NCBI GenBank assembly: GCA_031411495.1
Contig: JANOBD010000120.1
Coordinates: 71,820-135,819, forward strand
Length of the DNA stretch: 64,000 nucleotides
Reading direction: 5' to 3'
Source: JANOBD01 sp031411495
GTDB lineage: Bacteria; Planctomycetota; Phycisphaerae; Tepidisphaerales; Tepidisphaeraceae
Both the position numbers and the translations under genes were made by a program. Shown here piece after piece: positions 1 through 8,969 of the stretch. The notes beneath the pieces were generated by a model that saw only the letters and a program-made list of their open reading frames with translations, did no database searches and had not been told where the DNA came from. Every line of letters starts with the position of its first letter. Position 1 is the first letter of the stretch.

Positions 1-488
1 CTCCCCGTGGCGTGCGCGTGCTGCACGACCGCCGTCACCGCACCACACTTGGTGTGTCCGATGACAACAATCAGCGGCGTATGCAGATGCCCGGTTCCGT
101 ATTCGAGCGTACCGATCTCGTCGGTATCCGCGACGTTGCCGGCCACGCGAACGGTGAAGAGTTCGCCGATGCCGGCGTCGAAGATCAGCTCGGGCGGCAC
201 CCGCGAGTCGGCGCATGAGAGGATGGCCGCGTAGGGATGCTGGCCGCCTTCGGTCGTCAGGCAGCGCCGATCCTGGTCGAGATTCGGAAACGTCGATTCG
301 CCTTGCACGAACCGGGCGTTGCCGTCCTTGAGCAGCGCGAGCGCGCCATCCGCATCGATCGAGGTCGCGGTCTCAGCGGTCGTTAGCGGCGGCGACGCAG
401 AAGGCGAGGGTACGGGCGGTTCACCCGCATTCGCTGTGCTGAGTACGGTGACGGAAAAAGCAGCGGACAGGAGAATTCGTCGAACCAT
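1..488 (-). CDS. beta-class carbonic anhydrase, exported (3' end beyond window)
   Basis: Zinc enzyme for reversible CO2 hydration. About 162 codons are visible; the gene runs off the left edge. ATG at 488. The N terminus is signal-peptide-like (basic start, hydrophobic core, Ala-Asn-Ala near residue 21), so a periplasmic or surface location is inferred; most beta-class enzymes are cytoplasmic. Seen directly: SCADSRV at residues 91-97 (first zinc Cys plus the Asp/Arg dyad) and GHTKCGAV at 144-151 (zinc His and Cys), the three family ligands. A leading Pro-rich linker (about 24-40) separates the signal from the catalytic fold. Same strand as proA, 112 bases downstream of it, so possibly its own transcript. 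The family call is firm; export is an inference. Confidence 0.9.
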   Translation of the reverse strand, partial: MVRRILLSAAFSVTVLSTANAGEPPVPSPSASPPLTTAETATSIDADGALALLKDGNARFVQGESTFPNLDQDRRCLTTEGGQHPYAAILSCADSRVPPELIFDAGIGELFTVRVAGNVADTDEIGTLEYGTGHLHTPLIVVIGHTKCGAVTAVVQHAHATG

Positions 489-600
489 GCGCGATCACCT
501 TTCGCCAGCGCGAAAGGCGCAGGCTACGCATGAACTTCGGCGCACTGCGTCCTACACTTACTCAAAAATCGTTTATCGGCCGCGCAATAACCGCGGCAAA

Positions 601-1869
601 TCAGTCGCGGAGATGGGTTTGGCCGCGAACGACGTACTTATAGGTCGTCATGTCGAACGCGCCCATCGGGCCGCGGGCGTGGAGCTTGTCGGTGCTGATC
701 CCGATCTCGGCACCGAGCCCGTACTCGCCGCCATCGGCGAGGCGCGTGCTCGCGTTGATCATGATGCTCGCGCTGTCGACGCGCATCACGAACTGGTCGA
801 TCGCCGATTCATCGGTCGAGAGGATCGCATCCGTGTGATGGCTGCCGTGTCGATTGATGTGCGCAATGGCCTCGTCGAGCGAGTCGACAATCTTGATCGC
901 AAGGATGAAGGCGAGATACTCCTCGTCCCAGTCTTGTTGCGTAGTGTCCTTCGCACCCGGAATGAACGATTTCGCGGCCTCATCCGCCCGCACCTCGACA
1001 CCTTTTGCGGCGAGCGCGTCAAATAAAGGGGTCACTACCCTTCTCGCGACGTCGCGATGAATCAGGACATGCTCCACCGCGTTGCAGACCGCGCCGCCGG
1101 GGTAACTCGTCTTGGCGTTGACGACCAGCTTGACGACATCCTCCACCGGCAACGTCGCGCGATCGACATAGATATGGCAGTTGCCCGTGAAGTGCTTGAG
1201 CACCGGCATCGTCGCATCGGCAACCACGGCGCGAATGAGCGACTCGCCGCCGCGCGGGATCACGACATCGATGTATTTGTCCTGCTTCAGAAGGATCGGC
1301 AGGACCGAGCGATCGGTGGTCTCGACGATCTGGACAGAGTTCGCATCAAGGCCGGCCGCGCTAAGCGATTGCGCGATCAGTCCGCCCAATACCTGGTTGC
1401 AGTGAAACGCCTCTTTTCCGCCTCGGAGAATGACGGCATTGCCGCTGCGCAGGCAGAGTGCGGCCGCATCCGTGGTGACGTTCGGCCGCGATTCGTAGCA
1501 AAAGAGCACGACGCCGATCGGGACTCGGATCTTCTCGATCTTCAGACCATCCTCGCGGGTTTTTGATTCGATCACGTGGCCGACCGGGTCGGGTTGCGCG
1601 GCGATTTCGTCAACCGCCAGCGCCATCGCTTCGATCTTGGTCGCGTCGAGGATGAGCCGCTTGAGCAACGGAGTCGCGATGTTCGTGGCCTTTGCGGTTT
1701 CAACGTCTTTCGCGTTCGCCGCAAGCAATTGAGCGACGCTGGCGCGCAGCAGCTCACCGAGCCTGTGAATGGCGCGGGTGCGCGATTCGACGTGGGTCGC
1801 CGCAAGTTTCAGTCCGGCTTCGCGGGCTTGTCGGCTGACATTGACTGCGTAGGTCTCGAGGTCATTCAT
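601..1869 (-). CDS. proA: glutamate-5-semialdehyde dehydrogenase (gamma-glutamyl phosphate reductase)
   Basis: NADPH-dependent reduction of gamma-glutamyl phosphate to glutamate-5-semialdehyde, second step of proline synthesis; cytoplasmic. 422 residues from the ATG at 1869, the usual length; a TTG directly upstream is in frame but less likely. Aldehyde-dehydrogenase fold; the catalytic Cys lies in SYPGGAVCNAVEH near residue 252, and CYESRPNVT and ILRGGKEA are typical of ProA. It follows rdgB by 12 bases on the same strand, so rdgB and proA probably share a transcript. proB (glutamate 5-kinase) is not in the window. Confidence 0.96.
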   Translation of the reverse strand: MNDLETYAVNVSRQAREAGLKLAATHVESRTRAIHRLGELLRASVAQLLAANAKDVETAKATNIATPLLKRLILDATKIEAMALAVDEIAAQPDPVGHVIESKTREDGLKIEKIRVPIGVVLFCYESRPNVTTDAAALCLRSGNAVILRGGKEAFHCNQVLGGLIAQSLSAAGLDANSVQIVETTDRSVLPILLKQDKYIDVVIPRGGESLIRAVVADATMPVLKHFTGNCHIYVDRATLPVEDVVKLVVNAKTSYPGGAVCNAVEHVLIHRDVARRVVTPLFDALAAKGVEVRADEAAKSFIPGAKDTTQQDWDEEYLAFILAIKIVDSLDEAIAHINRHGSHHTDAILSTDESAIDQFVMRVDSASIMINASTRLADGGEYGLGAEIGISTDKLHARGPMGAFDMTTYKYVVRGQTHLRD

Positions 1870-1881
1870 CAAGTGTCTCGT

Positions 1882-2505
1882 TCAGTTCAGAAGCCCGTGC
1901 TCTCTCATCAGCTTCACCATTGTCCGCATCGCCTTGCCACGATGGCTGATGTTGTGCTTTTCCTCGCTAGAGAGTTCGGCAGTGGTCTTGCCGTGAGCGT
2001 CGACGAAGAAGAGCGGATCGTAGCCGAAGCCCTTGCTGCCGCGCGCCTCGCGCAGCAGTCGCCCTTCCACGCTGTCCTGGCAAGTGAGGACGATCCGTCC
2101 CTGTTCGTCGGCCAATGCGAGTGCACACATGAATCGGGCGGTGCGTTTTGAATCGTCGAAGTCGTCCATCTGCTCCAGGAGGAGCCGGTTATTGTCGGCA
2201 TCACCTTTACCGGCGTCATGCATCTGCGCCCAGCGGGCACTGTGGATGCCCGGGTCGCCATCGAGTGCATCGACCGCTAAACCCGAGTCGTCAGCAAGCG
2301 CCCAGCACTGGAAACGTCGAGCGTATTCACTCGCCTTTTTGCAGGCGTTCTCGAGGAACGATGCGCCGTCCTCGACCACATCCGGCGATGGAGCGTGATT
2401 GGTGAGATCATCGACTGCCAGGCTGGCGACATCGATCAGTTCGCGAAACTCGCTCACCTTGCCCTTGTTCTTCGTCGCGATCAGGAGCAATTCCAGGGGC
2501 GTCAT
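1882..2505 (-). CDS. rdgB: XTP/dITP diphosphatase (RdgB/HAM1 family)
   Basis: House-cleaning pyrophosphatase that hydrolyses dITP, dXTP and ITP so deaminated purines are not incorporated; cytoplasmic. 207 residues starting MTPLELLLIATKN, the family N terminus (A-T-x-N-x-G-K). A longer open frame upstream is non-homologous. Other motifs: ALADDSGLAVDALDG (about 68-82), GFGYDPLFF, and SHRGKAM near the C terminus. The start overlaps the stop of the upstream lipoprotein gene by 4 bases (ATGA), so the two are translationally coupled. proA follows 12 bases downstream. Confidence 0.95.
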   Translation of the reverse strand: MTPLELLLIATKNKGKVSEFRELIDVASLAVDDLTNHAPSPDVVEDGASFLENACKKASEYARRFQCWALADDSGLAVDALDGDPGIHSARWAQMHDAGKGDADNNRLLLEQMDDFDDSKRTARFMCALALADEQGRIVLTCQDSVEGRLLREARGSKGFGYDPLFFVDAHGKTTAELSSEEKHNISHRGKAMRTMVKLMREHGLLN

Positions 2506-3620
2506 GGATTCAACCCTCGCAGGCGCGCACCCAGGTTGTTCGACTGATTCGGACGGATCATGGCCGGCGTCGGGGCGGTGTCGGCGCCTTCGGATGCAGA
2601 TTGACCGCTCGACGCTGGGACGCGGACGAGCATCGAATGCTTGGGACGCTGCGACTGCTTCTTGGTGGCCGGATCTTCGATGGTCTCCATCTCGGTGTAG
2701 CCGTCGACGGCATGCTCGGGATACGCGCGGAGCGTGTCGAGAAGGGATTTGTCGACAACCTGAACCTTCGGTACCACGACTTGGACGTTTTTTCCGCTCT
2801 TGAGAAGCTGGTCGCGCATTTCCGGCGAGATGCCCCCGCCGCGGACGTCGACGAAGACGTCGCTGTCGGCCCGGATCGAGTTCACCTGTTCCGTAGAGTG
2901 CTCGATCACGGCGGCCTGAGGCCATGCGCCGATGCACACCGAACTGTATGAAGCGCCGTGGTAGTAATAAGCCGGGATATTCAGCTTGCGTGCTTCGCGC
3001 ACCGATTCGACGGCGGCCTGCTTGCGCTCGAAACCGGAGTAGGTTGCGATTTCCACGCTCCAGTAGCCGTGGGTGTTGACGAGATTCCACTCGGCCGGGG
3101 CATCCGGGTCGGGAGAATCAAGAGAGACAAAGATCGCACGCGTAAAAAGCCTGGAATCTGGTTTGAGCGGATTCGGCACCGCCTCGACGAGTTTCTTCTC
3201 TCTCTGAGCCCGCTCTGCCTCTTTTTTACCAGCGGCGTCCGTGGTCGCGCTCGCGTCGAACTCCCGGTAGTAGCCATGGTAGATCGTGCTCTGATCGCTC
3301 TGGTGGATGACGTACCACCCTTTCGTGGCGGCGCTGCGCATCAGCACTTCCTTGACCGCGGTGGAGCGTTGCACGTGATCGTCGCCGGTAAAGGATTCAC
3401 AAAAGATCGTGAAGCGCGCGCCCTGCGGAATGGTCTGCCCGGCGTCCTGCGCCTTTGGCGCGACGTCCGGGCCATTGTTCGACGCAGTGGCTTGGGCCGT
3501 CGACTGGTTTGCCGCAAGGGTCGGCGCAGAGTTTTCTGGAGCGGTTGTGCCCGTCTGGGTCGTCGAATTGGCGGCACATCCAGCAACGAGCAGGGCAAGC
3601 ACGATCAAACATCGTTTCAT
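2502..3620 (-). CDS. lipoprotein with a SPOR-like C-terminal region
   Basis: 372 residues if started at 3620; another ATG lies two codons upstream at 3626. GAGAG sits 6 bases before the 3620 ATG and immediately next to the 3626 one, so 3620 is preferred. Residues 1-16 form a lipoprotein signal with lipobox LVAGC. A Thr/Ala/Asn-rich linker follows, then a mixed domain containing YWSVEIATYSGF...ARKLNIPAYYYHG (about residues 190-230). Its pattern resembles SPOR peptidoglycan-binding domains; this is an inference from pattern alone. The C-terminal part is Pro/Ser/Gln-rich. Transcribed after nadB (116-base gap) and overlapping rdgB by 4 bases. No specific function is recognised. Confidence 0.75.
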   Translation of the reverse strand: MKRCLIVLALLVAGCAANSTTQTGTTAPENSAPTLAANQSTAQATASNNGPDVAPKAQDAGQTIPQGARFTIFCESFTGDDHVQRSTAVKEVLMRSAATKGWYVIHQSDQSTIYHGYYREFDASATTDAAGKKEAERAQREKKLVEAVPNPLKPDSRLFTRAIFVSLDSPDPDAPAEWNLVNTHGYWSVEIATYSGFERKQAAVESVREARKLNIPAYYYHGASYSSVCIGAWPQAAVIEHSTEQVNSIRADSDVFVDVRGGGISPEMRDQLLKSGKNVQVVVPKVQVVDKSLLDTLRAYPEHAVDGYTEMETIEDPATKKQSQRPKHSMLVRVPASSGQSASEGADTAPTPAMIRPNQSNNLGARLRGLNP

Positions 3621-3736
3621 GGTCATCTCTCGGTGAGTAAAAGCTGCCGCGGCGCCACATCATCGCGGCCGGCCGCGAACCGTTTCGTAATCCGTCAGTA
3701 TAGTCGAGCGCCCGCCGTCCCCGCCATGGCTCTGCC

Positions 3737-5440
3737 TCAGGGCTGGGAGACCGTTTTGACCGGCTCAGCGAGTGGCGTTTCCATCGGCCTTCGCCATTGC
3801 AGGTGGAGCCGCCAGTTCGTGTCGTCCCGATTCGGATAATCGAGCCGATGGTGTGCGCCACGCGATTCGGTTCGCGTGAATGCCGCGGTAGTCACCAGGA
3901 ACGCGGCCGTTAGCAGGTTTTGCAGTTCCCAGCCCGCGACCGCCTGGTCGACGCCTTCCTCGACGCGGAACACCTTGTCCATCACGTACCGGCACCAGAA
4001 GCTGATGATTTCTCGCGTCTCGGCGAGCCGGTCGCCGGTCCGTTCAATACCGACGTTGCGCCACATGACGCTGCGCAGCGAGCTCTTCACGTCGGCCACG
4101 TCGAGTTCTGTCTTCTGGCTTGGCTGGATCTTGTGATCGAGAGTCATCGGGAACTTGGTTCCGTTGGCCCTCGCCTCGGTGCCCGCGAGTGTGCCGGCAC
4201 GCGCGCCGAAGACGAGCCCTTCCAGCAGCGAGTTGCTCGCAAGGCGGTTGGCTCCATGAAGGCCGGAACAGCTCGCCTCGCCAACGGCATATAACCCCGG
4301 CAGCGTTGACTTACCGGAGATATCCGCATCCACCCCGCCGATCATGTAATGCGTTGCCGGATGAATCGGAATCAGGTCTTTCGACACATCGATATCGAAC
4401 TGATCGCACAGGCTCGCGAGTTGCGGGAAGCGATCGCGAAACTTCTGCGTCGGCAGATGCCGAACGTCGAGGAAGACGTGCGTGTGATTGGTCTTGCGGA
4501 TCTGTTCGATGATGGCGCGGGCCACGACGTCGCGCGGCGCGAGTTCGCCGTCCTTGTGCACGTCGAGCATGAATCGTTTTCCGTTCTTGTCGACGAGATA
4601 CGCACCCTCGCCGCGAACCGCTTCGGTAATGAGCGCGCGGCTTGAGCCGGCGACATAGAGTGTCGTCGGATGGAACTGCACCATCTCCATATCGCCGACG
4701 GTCGCACCGGCCCGGTAGGCCATCGCGTGTCCATCCGCGGTCGCGATCTTCGGGTTCGTGCTTTCGCGCCACAGCTGTCCCGCGCCCCCGGAGGCAAGGA
4801 TCGTCCGCTTGGCCCAGAGAACGGTGAGCTGCTGATTGATCAGCGCGAGCACGCCGAAGCATTCGTTGTCTTGCGTGATGAAATCGATGGCGAAGCTGTG
4901 CTCCGAGATGCGGATAGAACCGGCACCTTTGGACTCGCCCTCGAAGCTGCGGACCTTGTTAATCAAGGTTTGCGAGAGTTCTTTGCCGGTCGCGTCGCCG
5001 TATGCATGAAGGATGCGCGCATAGCTGTGGCCACCCTCGAGACCGTAGGCGAGGTCGTAGGCGTTGCCGGCTTTCTTATCGAAGTTGGCGCCCCACTGGA
5101 TGAGTTCGAGGACACGTTTCGGACCCTCTTCCACCGTCACACGAACCGCCCGTTCGTCGCATAGACCGACGCCGACCACTTCCGTGTCCTTGATGTGCGA
5201 CTCCACCGAATCCAGCGGCTGCAGCACCGCTGCGATCCCGCCCTGTGCCCACCAGGTATTCGACTGCTCGACCGTCTCCTTGGTGACGAGCAGGACATCG
5301 GCCCCCTGCTCGGCGGCGGCGATCGCGGCGCGGAGCCCGGCCACGCCCGATCCGATCACGAGCACGTCCGTGAATTGCTGCGGCAAGCGCGAAGGCCGAA
5401 ACGGCAGGAGATAGCGACGCTGGGTGACTGGTTCGAACAT
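3737..5440 (-). CDS. nadB: L-aspartate oxidase
   Basis: FAD enzyme oxidising L-aspartate to iminoaspartate, first step of de novo NAD synthesis; cytoplasmic. 567 residues, a normal length. Seen: dinucleotide-binding VIGSGVAGLRAAIAAAEQG (about 28-46), TWWAQGGIAA (about 63-72), GGHSYARILHA and the succinate-dehydrogenase/fumarate-reductase-family motif HPATHYMIGGVDAD (about 350). A C-terminal helical region follows, with conserved ARANG and W-R-N-V-G-I. ATG at 5440. The next genes in the direction of transcription are the SPOR-like lipoprotein, rdgB and proA. nadA and nadC are not in the window. Confidence 0.96.
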   Translation of the reverse strand: MFEPVTQRRYLLPFRPSRLPQQFTDVLVIGSGVAGLRAAIAAAEQGADVLLVTKETVEQSNTWWAQGGIAAVLQPLDSVESHIKDTEVVGVGLCDERAVRVTVEEGPKRVLELIQWGANFDKKAGNAYDLAYGLEGGHSYARILHAYGDATGKELSQTLINKVRSFEGESKGAGSIRISEHSFAIDFITQDNECFGVLALINQQLTVLWAKRTILASGGAGQLWRESTNPKIATADGHAMAYRAGATVGDMEMVQFHPTTLYVAGSSRALITEAVRGEGAYLVDKNGKRFMLDVHKDGELAPRDVVARAIIEQIRKTNHTHVFLDVRHLPTQKFRDRFPQLASLCDQFDIDVSKDLIPIHPATHYMIGGVDADISGKSTLPGLYAVGEASCSGLHGANRLASNSLLEGLVFGARAGTLAGTEARANGTKFPMTLDHKIQPSQKTELDVADVKSSLRSVMWRNVGIERTGDRLAETREIISFWCRYVMDKVFRVEEGVDQAVAGWELQNLLTAAFLVTTAAFTRTESRGAHHRLDYPNRDDTNWRLHLQWRRPMETPLAEPVKTVSQP

Positions 5441-5645
5441 GTCCGCCTCGACTCTACAGAATCAGGTCGCAGAGGACGAATAGGCGGAGAACATGTGCAC
5501 GTATCTAAAGGCTCGCGCGGCACCAGACGGATATTGAATACTCCCACGCACGGCCAACAATTCTGCCATTTTCGGAGCGCTTTTACATAATGAATCGGGG
5601 CGATCACTGAGCACATACAGAAAAAATCACGTTGCAGGCAATCCC

Positions 5646-5668
5646 GCTGCTGTCAATAATACAGCAGC
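5646..5668. promoter_or_regulatory. perfect inverted repeat ahead of a PEP-CTERM gene
   Basis: Arms GCTGCTGT (5646-5653) and ACAGCAGC (5661-5668) are perfect complements around a 7-base AT-rich centre. It lies 23 bases before the ATG of the PEP-CTERM gene at 5692, just ahead of the GGAGG ribosome site. It could be an operator or a 5'-UTR hairpin. It is followed by ATTTTAG, so weak termination is also possible. Confidence 0.5.
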
Positions 5669-5691
5669 TATTTTAGTGGCCTGGAGGCATC

Positions 5692-6414
5692 ATGATTTCG
5701 CGTCGGCTCGCTTCGGCAGGATTCGTACTGGGATGTGTCGCGATCTCCCATGCGCAGTTGATCGACTTCGAGACCACGCCTGCGGGCGGGGTGCCGGCCG
5801 ACAACGCGCCGCTCGCCACTCCCTACAACCTCACCGGCGGCGGGACCGTCGGATTCTATTTCGACGTCAACCTGAGCAACGCGCACGATGCCGGCGATAC
5901 GAACTCGCTCTTCGAAGCCGCCGGCCAAGACGGCAGTGACGGGTTCGTCAACAGCGTCACGGGCATCAACGACGACGCGGCCGCAGGATTCGCGGCACAA
6001 CTCGGCGGCTTCTTTGTCCGCCAGCCGATCAACGGCACCGTCCCTTCGCCCTTTCTCATCGACTACAACACCTCGCAAACCATCACCGCGCTCGGAGGCG
6101 AAATCTGGGACATCGATGGTTCGACGGCACTCGGCACCGAACAGTGGCTTGTCGAGGTGCTGAACGCCAGTAACGTGCCGCTCGCAACACAACTCTCTCC
6201 ACTGGGCGTCAACAATGCCATGGACGCAATGCCGTGGGCATTTTCATTCAGCGGTCTGCCGACCGGCGTAGACAAAGTGCGCATCACGTTCGTCGGTAGC
6301 AAGACGCAGGGGCTCGGCCTGGCGTTCAACAATTTCTATCCGATGACCGCGCCGGAGCCGACGATGCTGCTTCCGGTTGTCTGGTTTTCCGCCCTTCTCC
6401 GCCGACGCCGCTAA
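5692..6414 (+). CDS. secreted PEP-CTERM sorting-domain protein
   Basis: 240 residues; GGAGG 4 bases before the ATG. Signal peptide to about residue 22 (...ISHAQ). The body is low in Cys and rich in Asn/Gly/Asp, with beta-sandwich character as in many planctomycete surface proteins. C terminus: APEPTMLLPVVWFSALLRRRR, that is Pro-Glu-Pro, a hydrophobic stretch and an Arg cluster, the signature cut and anchored by exosortase/archaeosortase-type transpeptidases. Followed 34 bases later by a second PEP-CTERM gene on the same strand, so likely one operon. Substrate or role is unknown. The exosortase gene is not in the window. Confidence 0.85.
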   Translation: MISRRLASAGFVLGCVAISHAQLIDFETTPAGGVPADNAPLATPYNLTGGGTVGFYFDVNLSNAHDAGDTNSLFEAAGQDGSDGFVNSVTGINDDAAAGFAAQLGGFFVRQPINGTVPSPFLIDYNTSQTITALGGEIWDIDGSTALGTEQWLVEVLNASNVPLATQLSPLGVNNAMDAMPWAFSFSGLPTGVDKVRITFVGSKTQGLGLAFNNFYPMTAPEPTMLLPVVWFSALLRRRR

Positions 6415-6448
6415 ATGAGGTTCCAAATCGACTTGCAAAGGAGTTCCC

Positions 6449-7276
6449 ATGCGAGTGCGTCTGATCATCTGTTTGCCGCTGTGTTTGGGCTTGATCCTCT
6501 GTTGCTCCGCTCAGGCGTACCGCTTCAAGGGTCCGGTCGGCGTGCCGACACGTTCGGGAGCGGAGTCGTTCACATTGCTTCGTGTCCAGCGGGTCGCTCC
6601 GGGCGCCTACGCCTCGTCGCCTCATGATTTTTCCGTTCCAATCGTCCGTGTCCCGGGTGACACGCCTGCGCAAGCGGCGGCGCGGAAGGCGAATGCGATT
6701 GCGGCGGCAATTAACGGCGCCAATCTGCCCGGGGTGACGGCAAGCGTCGGCGCGCCATTGCCCGGATCGATCTTTCCGCAACTGACGGTCTCGAATTGCG
6801 GCGGACTCTTGGTCCCTCAAGGCGGGGACGGAACAAGGGAGGGTATCGGCGGCGGCGGGGTCTCTGACGATAACGACGACACGCCGGGCGCAGGATCCTC
6901 ACAGGGCTCCATGGGGAGCGGGGCTAATCCAGGCAGTGGCACTGGGATCGACGGCGATGCCGCGCAGTCCGACGTCTCCTTCGGCTTAGGAGACAATTAC
7001 GTTTCTCACCTCACGCCATTTATCGGCGAAACCGAACCTCAGATTCTCTCGCGGCTTGCCGGAGACTTGAGCGCGCACAGCATTCCGACCGTGTTCGGTG
7101 CGGACGGCGCGCTGCGTCTGGCCCAACCACTTGCTTCCGGGCAATCGGTCATCTGGGGCAACACCGACGCCGGGTTCGACTTCACGTACGGATTGCAGTT
7201 GTCGATTCCGGAACCCGCCTCATTAGGTATTCTGGCGCTGGGCGCGGCCGTGATCTGCGCGCGACATCGTCGCTGA
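6449..7276 (+). CDS. secreted PEP-CTERM sorting-domain protein, Gly/Ser-rich
   Basis: 275 residues with AAAGGAG 6 bases before the ATG. Signal peptide to about residue 24 (CCSAQA). A first domain (about 25-120) precedes a low-complexity Gly/Asp/Ser linker (about 125-175), then a second small domain. The tail is IPEPASLGILALGAAVICARHRR-like, a canonical PEP-CTERM. Downstream partner of the PEP-CTERM gene at 5692 and convergent with the aldo/keto reductase gene 6 bases away. Function unknown; an extracellular or surface role is inferred from the sorting signal. Confidence 0.83.
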   Translation: MRVRLIICLPLCLGLILCCSAQAYRFKGPVGVPTRSGAESFTLLRVQRVAPGAYASSPHDFSVPIVRVPGDTPAQAAARKANAIAAAINGANLPGVTASVGAPLPGSIFPQLTVSNCGGLLVPQGGDGTREGIGGGGVSDDNDDTPGAGSSQGSMGSGANPGSGTGIDGDAAQSDVSFGLGDNYVSHLTPFIGETEPQILSRLAGDLSAHSIPTVFGADGALRLAQPLASGQSVIWGNTDAGFDFTYGLQLSIPEPASLGILALGAAVICARHRR

Positions 7277-7282
7277 GAGTCC

Positions 7283-8266
7283 TTACCAGCGTTGATGCAC
7301 GAGCGGGCGGATCAGCCTCGTGTAGACCGATGCGACGCCATCCAACTGTGTCGGAGAAAGCGCCGGGAGGTCCGAAATTGAGAAGTTCTGGCTCGCCTGT
7401 TCGGGATTCTTTGCGCCCGGAATGGAGCAGGTCACCGCATCGAACATCGTGATCCATTTCAGCGCAAACTGCGCGAGTGACATGCCGGAGGGAACGAGTT
7501 TTTTGATCTCGTCAACCGCCTTGAGGGCGGTGTCGAAATCGACGCCGCTGAACGTCTCGCCCACATCGAAGCGCTCGCCGTTTCGGTTGAACTTGCGGTG
7601 ATCATCGTCGGCAAACTGCGAGTCGCGGGTGATCTTGCCGGTGAGCAGTCCACTGGCGAGGGGCACGCGCGCGAGGATGCCGACTTTCCTCTTCTTTGCC
7701 TGCTCGAAAAAGAGCTCGCTCGGCCGGAGACGGAAGCAGTTGAAAATGATCTGGATCGACTGAACGTTCGGATACTCTATCGCCTTGAGCGCTTCTTCGA
7801 CCCGAGACACGCTCGCACCATAGTAGCGCAGCTTGCCGGCCTTCACGAAATCGTCGAGGTAGCCGAAAACTTCAGGCATGTAGAACAGATCTGTCGGCGG
7901 GCAGTGAAGTTGAAGCAAGTCGATCGCATCGACGGCGAGATTCTTGAGCGACCGCTCGATCCACCCGGCGAGGTTCTCGCGCGTGTAGCCGGCGACATCC
8001 TGCTTGGGCAATCGTCGTCCGGCCTTGGTGGCGACGATGATCTTCTCCTTGCGCTCGCGACGAAGCTGCGCGACGAGTCGCTCCGAGCGGCCGTCACCGT
8101 ACACGTCCGCGGTATCGATGAAGTTCACACCGAGATCGACGGCCTTGTGCAGTGCGGCCATCGAGGTGGCGTCATCAACGGTGCCCCAGGCGCCGCCAAT
8201 GGCCCATGCGCCGAAGGAGACTTCGGAGATGTTGAAACCGGTACGGCCAAGTGTTCGGCAGTTCAT
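7283..8266 (-). CDS. aldo/keto reductase
   Basis: 327 residues, TIM-barrel NAD(P)H-dependent oxidoreductase. Visible: FDTADVYGDGRSE-type motif (written here as IDTADVYGDGRSE, about 51-63; Asp and Tyr of the catalytic tetrad), VATKAG (Lys, about 78-83), LLQLHCPP (His, about 118) and SIPGAKNPEQ near the C terminus for cofactor binding. This subgroup resembles the YajO/perakine-reductase-like enzymes; the substrate cannot be inferred. It lies 9 bases downstream of nuoC on the same strand, so the two may be co-transcribed although no pathway link is known. Confidence 0.9.
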   Translation of the reverse strand: MNCRTLGRTGFNISEVSFGAWAIGGAWGTVDDATSMAALHKAVDLGVNFIDTADVYGDGRSERLVAQLRRERKEKIIVATKAGRRLPKQDVAGYTRENLAGWIERSLKNLAVDAIDLLQLHCPPTDLFYMPEVFGYLDDFVKAGKLRYYGASVSRVEEALKAIEYPNVQSIQIIFNCFRLRPSELFFEQAKKRKVGILARVPLASGLLTGKITRDSQFADDDHRKFNRNGERFDVGETFSGVDFDTALKAVDEIKKLVPSGMSLAQFALKWITMFDAVTCSIPGAKNPEQASQNFSISDLPALSPTQLDGVASVYTRLIRPLVHQRW

Positions 8267-8275
8267 GCTCTACCC

Positions 8276-8854
8276 TTATGCGCCGTCGCGCGTGACGACT
8301 TTGTAATCCTCTCGCTCGCCGATGCCGCGCAGCGGATAATCCTTGCGCAGCGGGTGTGAGCCGAAGCCGTTCCAGGTCATGATTCGACGAAGGTCTGGAT
8401 GGCCGACGAAGACGATGCCCATCAGGTCGTAGGTCTCGCGCTCGAGCCAATCGGCCACCGGCCAGATCGGATAGACACTGTCGAGTTGCAGGCCCGGATC
8501 GCCCTTGGAGACAGCGTCCTCATCCCGCATGGGATTGCCGGGCGCGGTGTCCTGTGTCGGATCGAGGAACACCTTCAAGCGGAGGCGCAAACTGTTTACG
8601 GTGTTGAGCAGGAGGTAATCAATCGCGAAGCGATGCGTCGCCCCCGGATACCCTTTGTAGTCGATGGCAAAGAGATCGATCAGCTGATCAAACCCAAGCT
8701 CGGCGTCGCTGCGAAGGAATTTCGCGACAGCAAAAAGCGAGTCGCGAGGTACGACCAGGGTCACCTGTTCCCGGAATTCCGCGACTTGAAATGTCACGTC
8801 CGGGAATTGAGCCTTGAGCCTGGGAAGTGCCGGGTGATTGATTGTCGATGCCAT
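8276..8854 (-). CDS. nuoC: NADH-quinone oxidoreductase subunit C
   Basis: Peripheral-arm subunit of respiratory complex I (30-kDa family), cytoplasmic face of the inner membrane. 192 residues from ATG 8854 (MASTINHPALPRL). The open frame continues upstream to 9082, but that part is not family-like and overlaps the divergent gene's control region. The family signature is seen in ERETYDLMGIVFVGHPD followed by RRIMTW and LRKDYPLRG (about residues 125-178). A C-terminal DYKVVTRDGA remains. No other nuo genes are nearby, so nuoC stands outside a nuo operon here. The first gene downstream is an aldo/keto reductase. Confidence 0.92.
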   Translation of the reverse strand: MASTINHPALPRLKAQFPDVTFQVAEFREQVTLVVPRDSLFAVAKFLRSDAELGFDQLIDLFAIDYKGYPGATHRFAIDYLLLNTVNSLRLRLKVFLDPTQDTAPGNPMRDEDAVSKGDPGLQLDSVYPIWPVADWLERETYDLMGIVFVGHPDLRRIMTWNGFGSHPLRKDYPLRGIGEREDYKVVTRDGA

Positions 8855-8969
8855 GTAGATTCCAGCGTTGGTTTGCTCGGGAAAGAGAATTGTCGGCACG
8901 GGCGAGTTGTCGTCAAGGAAGCGACGATCTGTGGACGACATGATATGGTGTGAAGAGGATACATTTCGC

